Below are positions 20,312 to 29,404 of a stretch of 32,947 bases of DNA, piece after piece. The notes under the pieces are model-generated. The model did no database searches, had not been told where the DNA came from, and saw only the letters and a list, made by a program, of their open reading frames with translations. Position 1 is the first letter of the stretch, and every line of letters starts with the position of its first letter. The DNA comes from Bondarzewia mesenterica (Eukaryota; Basidiomycota; Agaricomycetes; Russulales; Bondarzewiaceae), in assembly GCA_004802705.1 (NCBI GenBank), contig SGPL01000224.1, positions 1 through 32,947 of the forward strand. Direction: 5' to 3'. The position numbers and the translations under genes were made by a program.

Positions 20312-21182
20312 TCATCCAGCNCTTTCCTGCTTGTATTGTCTCAGCAGGAACCCCAAACCTAGGGCGTAAAGAGCCCAGAACACCTTACATGGGGAGAGTA
20401 GCATCCACTGNTCAGTGATATCTNAGTTGCAAAAGGGCACTGTGTATGCGCACAATTACGAGAGNGAGCCATGCGTGCTTGGCAGACTCTGGGACAAGAT
20501 GAAGGTTGCCTGTGGATAGAGGCCACTCNGTATACAAGCCGNAATAAACCTGGANGCCCATGAGTCAGACAAAACCCTTTCTCACAGCAAACATCTCACC
20601 TCATACGNGGATAGCGCTANAATTGTNAANCCCAAGGTTGCATGGACATAGTTCTGGGGAGGTCNGTGTGCCACGAACAGAAAAGGCATGCNGAAGAAAT
20701 GGATGAACATGCCCAAAAGAAGTTGTGCGATGTACAATATTAATATTACCAGCCCAATCCTCTGTTGCAGTAAAGGACAGCGTTAGCNGCAAATACATAC
20801 GATTGAAAGAATAGCAAGCACCTTGTGCGTATCATTGAAGTTGCCACNGGTGAGCAGCTCACCNGTTGCCTTGTGTCCTAATGCCCATCCAGCGAAGATG
20901 ATAGGCCCAGAAATCACNAAATTCAGGATCCAATGAGCNAACCACCACCTTCGAACATGANGTCAATCAGTCACTTTAGAATCTCTTTGTTATAAGCCGA
21001 TTGAGAACACACCCAGTCGTGAACGTCCTAGTATATCTCGCGATGAGTGACCCAAGAGGCAGCAGAATCAAAAACCCAATGGAAGANAGCAATGCGTGAT
21101 TCCTTGCNTCTTTTTCTGCNNGNCGAAGNNGNACCGANANTANTANNNTGANNNNANNANGATNANNNGANGNNNTCGNCAA
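20312..21182 (-). CDS. Cytochrome b561 / ferric-reductase-like transmembrane domain protein (partial)
   Basis: Cytochrome b561 domains carry two hemes across membranes; in fungi they often follow a heme-binding DOMON domain. Minus-strand exons: 21013 upward (ARNHALLSSIGFLILLPLGS then LIARYTRTFTTG), 20801-20948 (WILNFVISGPIIFAGWALGH ... GGNFNDTHKV), 20600-20761 (ILYIAQLLLGMFIHFF ... RPQNYVHATLG), 20454-20549 (YYGLYTEWPLSTGNLHLVPE) and 20312-20383 (VFWALYALGLGFLLRQYKQE, TGA at 20312-20314). Introns: 20949-21012, 20762-20800 (only 39 nt, but with a GCTAACG branch site), 20550-20599 and 20384-20453. All junctions keep frame. Four or more hydrophobic helices and heme-ligand-type His (HA, GH, THK, VHA) are visible. 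The N-terminal side is lost in the N-block at 21123-21400, so a DOMON domain cannot be confirmed. Confidence 0.85.
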
Positions 21183-21400
21183 GNANNGNTGACAAGNANA
21201 GNANAANGANNNGNNACACTGANGCNNNACNNNNANGCTNAANTNCNANNNNNNNNNNNNNNNNNNNNNNNNNNNNNNNNNNNNNNNNNNNNNNNNNNNN
21301 NNNNNNNNNNNNNNNNNNNNNNNNNNNNNNNNNNNNNNNNNNNNCTGNTTGNNTNNNGTGACANNNGNNNANACATGACNNGNANNNNGGCANTGNNATT
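21123..21400. other. Assembly gap / unreadable sequence
   Basis: Dense Ns, with a solid run from about 21249 to 21344. Translations here are meaningless. It hides the 5' part of the cytochrome b561 gene. Confidence 0.95.
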
Positions 21401-21643
21401 GGTGCAGCGCACTGTACGTGCNTGGCTGTGGAACCTAATTCTAGAAACAAAACTCCCACGACCTGCCATCNGCCAGTGGCACGGCCAAGGCACAGCACAC
21501 AGGCTTCNACTTANCAAGACTTATCAACACTGCTTTCAACACGAGAAAAAAATCGTGAGATGGTGGGCCCANAAAGCATCNGTATTTCAACGCATAAATG
21601 GTACTTAAGAAATGGAACNTCGAAGAAAAAAAAAATCATGCAC

Positions 21644-21765
21644 TCGCCTTGAGTACTTGACGAGCAGGATCTTGGGCAGAAAGCGTAGATCTCCCGATTG
21701 CTCNTCAATTTGGCTGTNTGTGGGAGATACACAGCCCATTTCATCGAATAATTCAANGAAGTTTC
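21644..21765 (-). CDS. Probable single exon, unknown gene
   Basis: On the minus strand a frame of about 38 codons reads ELFDEMGCVSPT, then QSGDLRFLPKILLVKYSRR, ending at a possible GTGCAT donor at 21643. Composition is protein-like, but I recognise no family and cannot link it to either neighbour. It could belong to the 5' part of the cytochrome b561 gene or to the gene at 21954-23956. Confidence 0.35.
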
Positions 21766-21953
21766 ACTAAAATTNGAATGAACAAGGTGACAGACATAGC
21801 ACATAGATCATCNATACCTGAGTCTGAACTGCCACAATACNTAACCTGCACAACATGAAAGCGATCTGACAGTATGAATCAAGCAANAGAATGAACAAGA
21901 TAATAGANGAACCGTAAACATACTATACANATGGAATGCGCATAACTCTGAAC

Positions 21954-23956
21954 TCAAACAACGCATTCCTTCGTCACAGGTGCATCCGGCACCCTCTCAT
22001 CATCAATGACTCCTGCCCTACTCTGACTTCCAGTCCTCCTGTGTTTCTTGAAAGGCGTCGCCACGTCCATGTCCACATCCTCCGCACTTCGTTTCGTAGG
22101 GCTATTCGTGACCTCGCTGCTGAACCTGTTCCTACCCTTCNNGTTACCTCTGCCTACATCGGCATCACTCCCTTGCTGCAATAGGCTTTCCACCACATCN
22201 TCATCGTCACTCTCCTGACCTTTCCCCATCTCAGCTCCCACCTTCTCCGGCCCTGCCTCCCCTTCAGCACCTGCTTCTTCNTCTGACATCTCAACCACAG
22301 TCTCCATCCCCTGCACTGTGAGCGAGTTCGAGAGTCGAGACTACCTCNGAGTGCAAGACGTATAGAGCTCGGGCTCNCTGATGGACAGTACAAGTAAGGA
22401 TACAGTTACATACGTGCAAGAATGGACCCAGCTACAATTGTACTCCTATCTAATAGAGACGNACAGAAGCATTTGCCAGATATNGATACAGGGAGTGTAG
22501 GTGTAAGAGATCGAAATGAANGGAAAGCCAAACACTGAGCAAGAGGGTGAGTGGAAACCTNGGAGGCCGAAGTCAAAGGGGTATGTGGGTATAAATGAAG
22601 GCCGACGGTCTAGACATATAAGAAAAGGACAATGATAAACACAACNGGGGTATCGTGGTTGCTGNGTATTAAANGAGCGTCTTCGTANGTTATCNTCTGA
22701 TCGCAAGGCGACNGCTTTTCNATGGTTCGTTGGGTTAGTAGCCAAGGTTGCTANGCNTTTTCANGGGGCAGGGGGTATCCAGGTCGTCATTGAGACATGG
22801 CACCTGACCATTANGAAGTCGAAGAGGAATACGGCCCGGCGTCCATCTGATCCGCAGGGACTCNGTACGGGTGGTGANGATGAGAGGATGATGAAGAAGG
22901 GTGCNCCGGACCAGGTGAACCATATNTGGAATGAGTACCAGCTGTCTGGGTATGTGGGGCATGTCAGGGCTNGGAGTGTTGTTGGTGNGAATGAGNGGCA
23001 GGTCCTTGTTGGGAGTAGGTGATGAAGTCAGGGAAGTTTCCGGATAGGAAGAGGGCNCCTACAAGAAGAGAGCTCGAGGAAGGTGTGGGGTACATCGTGA
23101 TGCCTNCGCCTGGAAGCCTGTCTGGTGCATTCCATGGNGCNTAGGCAACCTGACAAGCAGAGTTCAACGTGTGTGCATAATACAGAATAAACGGTCAAGC
23201 TCGCCACCTCATTATCTTNCAAGAGTCGAGAGAACGTGGTAAACCGAGCCTGGTTGGCCNAATTNGAAGCAGGATCCGAGAGCCTGTCTGTCATGAAGGC
23301 ACAGACTGNAGGAGAATTGTGTCTGACCCATGTAACAACATCTGGCAGCNTTATGNNGCNTTGGCTGAAGTAGACATAGAGATGCNAGGGCCAGAGATCC
23401 ATTCGGCTTCAATAGCGAATATGAGCACGAGGGCCTCTGACTTTGAATTATCGGGCATGGACTCACTTGTCGCTGTCAGTTTCAGCAGCAGTCATGTAGA
23501 CATCTTCGTACGAATGACCCCNCNCAGCNTTAAGGTGGATCAGGGTCAAAGAGCCTGACCACNCCATCGACTGCGGGACCTGCTCNGCGGGTGGAGGCAC
23601 AAAAGATTCGAGATGTGAGGGTTGGCGGAATACCATCGTCTTGGAGGTGAGAATTACAGGCATGGTGGAGGACTACTNGNGAACCTCTTTAACATGTTGA
23701 GACTGGCCCTGCTGTCGTATTGAAAGTGCAAGGTTGGGGGTGAGTGACGTGCCGTCGTGCCAAATGGAGGGATCAGGAACGTGCTGGGCGAGTGCGACGT
23801 GGGAGAGGGAATCTGTGTCATGCTGAAACGAGGATTCCGGGATGCGCTTGACAAGTGCGGTGCCTTCTCACGGTTGAAGACGTGCGAGGTGAGAGCGGCG
23901 CAACGCTGTTGATTGCCGTTTGAGAAAGTGAGCAAGGAGGGCGGGTGACCATGCAA
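21954..23956 (-). CDS. Minus-strand multi-exon gene, unknown (possibly SPOC-like), nuclear tail
   Basis: Several exon-like minus-strand frames line up. Near 23850-23700: EGTALVKRIPESSF, then LAQHVPDPSIWHDGTSL and NLALSIRQQGQSQ. At 23463-23663: TSKTMVFRQPSHLESFVPPP, then WSGSLTLIHL. At 23028-23402: VVTWVRHNS, VCAFMTDRLSDP, NQARFTTFSRLL. At 22964-23167: MYPTPSSSSLLV, SGNFPDFI. At 21954-22316: an acidic stretch and a basic tail, KRSAEDVDMD...PFKKHRRTGS, a likely nuclear localisation signal. The W-S-G-(S/T)-L start and the later hydrophobic strands are loosely like a SPOC domain, but this is a weak guess. Exon borders are not resolved because of Ns. The region 22320-22950 has no clear coding. Confidence 0.42.
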
Positions 23957-24033
23957 GTGAGTTCCTACCTCCTTTCTATCCTCTCAGACGATGATTCTCT
24001 CTCCTCTCACAAACGATTGGCGCCCCCAAAGTT

Positions 24034-24381
24034 ATGCATCTCGTCGTGAACCTCTCCATGATCTACATCCCTGACTTCCGCGTTGGATCCACGCTCGTAT
24101 GTATTCCCTTCCCCTCCTTTTCTATTTACGCGCGCTCGGATTCCACCACGTCCGAACCGTCAAATCCACCGACGAAGGATGACCGGCAAATGATACGAGA
24201 CGGGGCATACGCAATGCGTCGGCGGGTAGGTCGGGAGATGTTCTTCTGTCCTGTGGTGAGCATTGGTCACGGTCTGGCATCCTGTGGAAAACGACGAGGA
24301 TTAAGAAACAGAGGTGGAGAAGAGGAGAATGGGCAACAAGTCGAACTACAAAAGTCAGGTTGTTGTTTCACTTACCGGTAA
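24034..24381 (+). CDS. Short ORF, hypothetical
   Basis: An ATG-initiated ORF of 115 codons divergent from the minus-strand gene ending upstream at about 23956, leaving about 80 bp for a shared promoter. It begins MHLVVNLSMIYIPDFRVG, after which a GTATGT donor-like site occurs (24096). No family recognised. The second half is Arg/Gly/Glu-rich and ends inside a TTACCGGTAA palindrome (24372-24381), so the annotated stop is probably not the natural one. First exon of a gene, or spurious. Confidence 0.25.
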   Translation: MHLVVNLSMIYIPDFRVGSTLVCIPFPSFSIYARSDSTTSEPSNPPTKDDRQMIRDGAYAMRRRVGREMFFCPVVSIGHGLASCGKRRGLRNRGGEEENGQQVELQKSGCCFTYR

Positions 24382-24700
24382 TCGAATACCCGGCCATCCG
24401 GATAAGCTAAACTACAACGATTTGATCAAGTCATAACAAATACAGCCACAACTAAAACAAAGACAAATAGTTGAATTGCCTTAAATGCGCACGACGCATC
24501 CTTGCCACGTCACTTCCTTCTTCTTTCTTTCCTCTAACTATCTCTTGCCATACCTCCCTTCTGCGTGCCTCGCTGGTAAGTAGTCATTTTCATTATAATA
24601 TTTGCAGGGCTTGAGTATCTTGAAGCAAGCGTCTAACTAGAGAACCGGTCTCCAGTTAGACNNTTNCTTTNTNATTGNTTGGNNNNTTAGGCTTTCTCAC
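24382..24700. other. Intergenic, no gene seen
   Basis: Contains CT-rich runs (24525-24560) and an N-rich patch (24661-24690). I see no ORF or RNA gene. Confidence 0.4.
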
Positions 24701-24715
24701 TCCTCTAGCNTGGGT

Positions 24716-24925
24716 TGTCCTGTAGGACACAGGAGCGGTAGGCTTGGAGAGTACTCNGAGTCTCCNTTCTCTTGCCCGCATAATGTCCATGTAGGACGTG
24801 AGGGGGGGGTAAGCATGGAGAGTATTCCGTGTCTCTTTTCCTTTATCATCATTGAGGTTTGTTCTCATGTCCATGTAGGATGTGTGGTGAGGTAGACATG
24901 GAGAGTAGTCCTATGCCTGAGGTCG
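24716..24925. repeat. Three degenerate tandem units of 68-85 bp
   Basis: Units start at about 24716, 24784 and 24869. Each has 'tgtcc(a/t)(t)gtagga(c/t)', a G-rich stretch, then '(a/g)(g/c)(a/c)(t)ggagagta' followed by 'tc(c/n)' and 'tct' or 'cct'. They are not coding. The 'tgtcctgtaggaca' of the first unit is itself self-complementary, so the transcript could fold. Confidence 0.65.
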
Positions 24926-25050
24926 ACCTGTAAAATACAGCAGTAGGCTTGTTAAGTGCTTCTCGTCTCCATCATATTCTTAATTCGCATCTCTCATTTC
25001 TTATTGTTTGTTTCATACAGATCATCCAGGTCACGGTAGGCTGGTGGTTA

Positions 25051-25074
25051 AACGGGACTGCGTAGTCCCGTTTT
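25051..25074. other. Perfect 9-bp hairpin followed by a T run
   Basis: AACGGGACT (25051-25059), loop GCGT, AGTCCCGTT (25064-25072), then two more Ts. It lies just after the three tandem units. It may be part of a structured non-coding RNA or a short-element tail. No transcript evidence exists in the sequence itself. Confidence 0.6.
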
Positions 25075-25605
25075 ATCTACCCCTGCTTAGGTACTGCTTC
25101 TGGACCCCACAACAGAGTGTATCACCATCAAGCTAGACACAGCTGAGACTCGGCTGCATAGTCGTGTCTCACTGCATCGTCGCAGGCCATTGGTCAAAGA
25201 ATGGTAAGAATAAATTTGATTTGCAACTGTTTACTAACGTCTTTTTTTTTGGTTTATGGCAGTGCGTCTTTGGTATTCACGGCGATGGGACGAAGGGCTT
25301 TCAAATGCAGAATATGATTTTTTCTTGTTTTCTTTTCTTTTCTTTTCTCATTTATGTACCATTTCCTTTTTGTTTTCATTCCATTTTGCCTGAAGTTACG
25401 CACGAAGCTGGCTAGTTTTCACAAGGCTGGTACCCCTTGTGAGAACTGGACGTCTTCTTGCGTATCTTCTCTTTCGTTCTTCTTCGACCTTAAATTTTTC
25501 TAATTAAAACTTCTTGAACTCGGCAGTAAAAAAGTTGTATGGAGGCCAGTAGAAACGGATTGCATAATGTATTACGCGCTGATGTGTCTGTCATGTGACC
25601 ATGGG
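25075..25605. other. Intergenic, no supported gene
   Basis: A plus-strand ORF at 25164-25415 runs through T-rich tracts (Phe/Leu-rich translation) and ends soon after. It shows no motif and I do not support it. Confidence 0.4.
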
Positions 25606-25609
25606 ATCA

Positions 25610-25669
25610 CCTTGCTTGCCTTGTTCGTCAATCGGCCATCGCCGAAAAGATAAGATAACGACACAGGAG
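25610..25669. mobile_element. Truncated left-end copy of the 17740-18111 element
   Basis: CCTTGCTTGC at 25610-25619 followed by 25628-25669, which matches 17796-17837 at 40 of 42 positions. The ~46 bp lying between these two parts in the full copy (17750-17795) is reduced to 8 bp here, and everything after 25669 is unrelated. A deletion derivative or relic of the same MITE family. Confidence 0.75.
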
Positions 25670-26250
25670 TCATGCCAACACTCTTAACACAGAACGACTG
25701 CCTTTTGTGTAGGTCGCTACGGAGACTAGCCAGCACTCACATCAGCTGTCTCGCCGATGGCTGGTGTTTGTGGACTGAGGTGCATTCATTGCAATGGATT
25801 TATGCCAGCTGTCTTGCCGATAGCTGGCATCCGATGGTGTTCGCATTTGTCAGGATGCTATTTTTCGAACAGAACTCTCTGAGGAGTCTGTGCAGGTCTG
25901 TGCATTGTGGAAGGGGTCAGGCGACTGTGAGTACTCTTGTTCCCCATTGTTTCCATCTGACAGAGTGCGATAACGTGTGCGTTCAGGTGTGTTCCCAGTT
26001 CTTACTTTCTCAAGTGCCCGTAACTAACACTTATCCGCGCGCACTGCTGTCTGAAGTGGGTTGCGAATGTGTCCTCTACAGTCATGCAGCACTTACCAGT
26101 GAAGGTTCTGCGTGAATGTGAACAACAGAGCCACTGACACTCTGAGTTGATTGATTGTTTCCCTTGCATCTCACTAACCTCACATACAGGAATTAAAGAC
26201 ATTGACGAAGGAAGAAAAGAGAGGTTCACATTGACATTGGGCAATTTTGT
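25670..26250. other. Open but unassigned stretch; small tandem duplication
   Basis: A plus-strand frame is open at 25672-26115 (Cys/Ser/Leu-rich, 147 codons) with no motif I recognise. Inside it, 'cagctgtctcgccgatggctgg' and 'cagctgtcttgccgatagctgg' recur 63 bp apart (25744 and 25806). It may be part of the Helitron whose helicase tail follows, but nothing proves it. Confidence 0.3.
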
Positions 26251-26254
26251 ATGA

Positions 26255-26683
26255 CCATTCCTACTGCCTGATTATTTCTCTCAACTGAAACAAGCCGGTG
26301 TCCCTGAGCACAAACTCACACTCAAGACAGGTTCCATCTGCACTATCACGAGAAACCTGTCCATCGACAAAGGCCTCATTCACAATGCGCGTGTTGAACT
26401 TGTCGGCCTTCGGCACCATTCCGTTGACATCCGCATTCTCAGATGCTCAGAAACCCACTCTTTTCCACGCATAATGTTCACATTCTAGCCTCCATGCTCG
26501 TCATGGACTGTCAACCGAACACAATTTCCACTACGAGTTGCATACGCTACGACCTTCAATACAATAGTTGCCGCACACGGTCAATTTCACACTGCTCTTT
26601 CTCGCGTTCGCAACAATAACGACGTTTTACTACTCATGTCCGACAACTACGACGGATACACTACCAATGTCGTTTACAACTAA
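26255..26683 (+). pseudogene. Helitron Pif1-like helicase, C-terminal remnant
   Basis: Helitrons encode a Rep/helicase protein for rolling-circle transposition. One plus-strand frame of 143 codons reads PFLLPDYFSQLKQAGVPEHK, then LTLKTGSICTITRNLSIDKG, ARVELVGLRHHSV, PRIMFTF, a TAG at 26486-26488, then WTVNRTQFPLRVAYATTFN, AAHGQFHTALSRVR, then LLLMSDNYDGYTTNVVYN and TAA (26681-26683). From family knowledge the order (GVP.H.LTLK.G, RN(L/M)S..KG, QFPLR.AYA.T.N, AHGQ..TALSRVR) is the end of a Pif1/Helitron helicase. The conserved block with CQG...LDRVV between AYATTFN and AHGQ is missing: an in-frame deletion at about 26560. With the TAG this makes the copy inactive. Confidence 0.83.
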
Positions 26684-27043
26684 TTGTTACTGTAATAAAA
26701 CTACCACATCTGCAAAGTTTTCTCATCTGCAGGGTCCCCTTGTACTATATATGATGACTGCAAAATTGTACTACTATATGACGACTGCGGTAGTTATACA
26801 TGATCAATGCCAACATGAACTTGTATGCAATAACTTCCAATTCTACAACAACATGAATAAAACTTCAAATTGACCACTACATCGGTATCTGCCGATGAAG
26901 TCGGCACTCCCCAGCTCAGCATAATGCGATAACATGTCATGTGACCCCGTGATTCTCTCAACGTTGGCGCTATGTGGCAATTCAATTTTGGCCACAACCT
27001 CCACTTGAACTAGTTGCCATTGCAATCTCCTCACATCACGACC
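26684..27043. other. Spacer between Helitron remnant and H3-mimic gene; possible Helitron 3' end
   Basis: No ORF. It holds CATCGG-TATCTG-CCGATG (26880-26897, 6-bp stem) and GTGGC...GCCAC (26974-26995, 5-bp stem). The second is followed after 14 nt by CTAG then T (27010-27014). Helitrons end in a short hairpin just before CTRR and insert in front of T, so 27013 is a candidate terminus; a 14-nt gap and 5-bp stem make this weak. Confidence 0.35.
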
Positions 27044-28849
27044 ATGCCCAGGATGAAGCAAACTGCGAAGAAATCTACTGGCAGCAACGCGCCCCACAGG
27101 AGTCTATTTGGAGTAGCATCGGCCACAGTGGCTGTTCAAGATGCTGAGAAGGAGTTTGTGTGGACGGTCGCCGAGGTATGATCTAAAAACAGCACTTGTT
27201 CCATATCTCACTATTAGCACTCTTTTTTAGACCAATTCTTCCTCTGTGCTACAGAAGAGGTCATCTTCCAGGGTGAAAACCCTCTTTAAAACTTCTGCGG
27301 CAGTGAACACACCTTTGACAGCGCCAGCAGTGGAAAGCTCAGGTGCTGATTCTCTTGGACAACAGCTGTATTCTCTGGTATGTTTCTTTTTAAACCAATG
27401 TTCTCGGTCTGCTGATAACTCATCCAGTGGTGCTACATCTGCCATAATGGCGGATGTCTCGTGGACTGCAGCTGCTGCTCTCGCACAGTCTGTACTATGT
27501 GTGTTCAATTTCCAGAGATACCAAATGCAGACGTGATTTTTGTATGCCCTCACTGCCATGCACAGGCATGCACTAAATCTCCCCAGCCTTACCTGGTAAG
27601 TCCATACTGTTTTCACTGGACGTAATGTTTGCTTAAATCTTTTTAATTGGAGGGTCTCTACCACCTTGACGCGACTGGGGCACGAGGCGACCCTGTTTAT
27701 CCCAGTGGTCTTCACGTCGTAGGCCAACCCCAATCGTCTACTACGTCTCGCTTATCTGTCGGCCCTCTCGCCATCATTCATTTCCACCTCAAAAGTCTCG
27801 ATGCACGTGGCAATCCCACAACCGTCGCTACAGATTTACTGGCACCATTCTACCCAACTGGGACAATTTTTTATCATGAAAGACGTTGAATTTGATTTGA
27901 ATATGGAACTGAACCCTACGTCTCTGAGCGTTCAGGCGAAACACATGGTCAGTTTGGCCAAGATGCTCAAAAGGTAAGCCTTTCTATTTTTCTACTTATC
28001 ATTTTGAGGTAAACTGATGTTTCTTGGTCAGTTCATCGGTCGACCGTGCTCTCATCTTCATATCGACCCATTCAAATGAGTTCACGGGCGACCTTTACCA
28101 TGAGCAAGAGGGTTCTTGCACGTTGATGGATGTAAGTCCTGTTCCTCTATAATTACATTGCATAATTGACATTTGGATATCTCAGTGGTTTATGGCTGTC
28201 ATCACTGAGCCCTTGTTGTGCGTGCTGAGCACGGTGGATGCCCACTGGTTTCTGCTGTCATGTGGGGCAGTTGTCAATGTACCCGAGTCCCTCCAATTAC
28301 TCAAGGACATCATTTTCACGTGCGTGATTTATTTTTCTGCCCCTGGATTGGCTTATAATGTCGTCGGCTGTGATTCTTAGCTACAACATCAAAAATCTTT
28401 TCGCATTCGACGCCCCCACTTTCCATATCAACTTATCCATGATGTTTGTCATCCACTTCATCATGCATGTTATTATCGAGGGCACACCACTTTTTGACAT
28501 TTTGGGACACATTCTGGCAGATTCGTACCATCTGGCTCATCATGCTGGGATCCTCCATGCTTATTGGGATGGTCCCGACTTGAAGTCCAGACTATACCGC
28601 TGGGTCCATCAGACTGCGAGGCCCTGGGGCCAGCGTCTCCCCCTTCAATGCCCTAGGTGTGGACCACTCAGGAGCTTCAAGGTTTCTGGAAAGCACAACC
28701 TCCAGGTGAGGGATGTCGTCGTCCAATGCCGTGGAAAAGACGCTGCTGGTAAGGATTGTACATGGCAGCGGAAGTACTCACCCCCCACTGAGCATTTTGA
28801 TGCTCTCAGTAAAGGGCCAGGGGGTGATTGGATTGCGATGGATATTTGA
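27044..28849 (+). CDS. Histone H3-tail-mimic protein with PHD-like finger and CHAT/caspase-like core
   Basis: Seven exons: 27044-27175, 27231-27377, 27428-27595, 27653-27973, 28032-28131, 28186-28319, 28381-28849 (TGA). All introns are GT-AG, 50-61 nt, and in phase. Protein about 489 aa. Residues 1-20 are MPRMKQTAKKSTGSNAPHRS, 12 of 20 identical to the start of histone H3 with Met, keeping R2, K4, K9 and S10. Residues 45-93: Ser/Thr-rich linker. Exon 3 (94-149) has C-x2-C-x8-C-x2-C-x4-C-x2-C-x14-C-x2-C, exact PHD spacing with Cys for His. Residues 262-269 end a strand in His (FISTH); 310-315 end a strand in Cys (FLLSC); helical repeats follow, as in CHAT/caspase folds. C424, C427, C450 and C460 form a ribbon. 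Likely nuclear. An extra base at about 27881 shifts the frame (decay or sequencing error). Related Agaricomycete proteins exist in my memory without a known function. Confidence 0.8.
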
Positions 28850-28889
28850 TGTTTTTTTTGTAACTCTCGTGTGATATGTTAATGGCAGG

Positions 28890-29200
28890 AGAATTGATTC
28901 GTTATTATTACGATTCCCGAATAGTAGGGAACCGTTACTTGTGGAAGGCACTTTCTACGAAGAATCGTCGATTCTAGTTACGATTCCCGAAAGAGAAGCG
29001 TCCTTTTAGAAGGGCTCTCCCGCGCGCGACCCCAAGTAACAGCGAATTGGTGACTTGAGGCAATTTCTACGACTATGCACTTTCTATGTGCACATAGTCT
29101 ACTACAAAAGCGACTACAATAAGTAATTGTTGTTGACGCGCTTTTGTAGTTACCATTCACCGGTTAACCGGTAACTAATTTTACCGGTAAGTTCTCTAGT
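28890..29200. repeat. Palindrome-rich non-coding element
   Basis: Direct repeat TTACGATTCCCGAA at 28908-28921 and 28978-28991; GAATCG-T-CGATTC (28962-28974); CTACAAAAGCG (29102-29112) facing CGCTTTTGTAG (29139-29149); the 14-bp palindrome ACCGGTTAACCGGT (29159-29172); and TTACCGGTAA (29181-29190), also present at 24372-24381. No ORF worth calling. The density of inverted repeats suggests a small non-autonomous element. Confidence 0.6.
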
Positions 29201-29404
29201 TTTTGTATTGTAGTCGAACTACATGTTGACCCGCATCGCTCTATCTGCCACTTACTCAAAACCCAGCAAAACCCTCATCATCCCGGCGCACCTATGGAGA
29301 CACTCAATGCACAGCTGAAAGCTGGAAGGGCATGAAGGAGAGTGAAACAAAGTAAGTGTATTCATTTCATCTGCATATTTACAACGTTTTAACAGGCATC
29401 ATAC

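Noticed and set aside
20260..20418. C-terminal extension of the DUF6589-like ORF
   Set aside because: It is the antisense of the last b561 exon and intron, which read as real protein on the minus strand.
20976..21608. Long ORFs through the N-block on both strands
   Set aside because: Their length comes from Ns being read as unknown residues; only the 21013-21120 portion in the b561 frame is meaningful.
25030..25110. tRNA-like fold around GGCTGGTGGTTAA
   Set aside because: It has an A-box-like word and a hairpin but no B-box (GGTTCGA-type) and no acceptor stem that closes.
26880..26897. Hairpin CATCGG/CCGATG as Helitron 3' end
   Set aside because: No CTRR follows at the expected distance.
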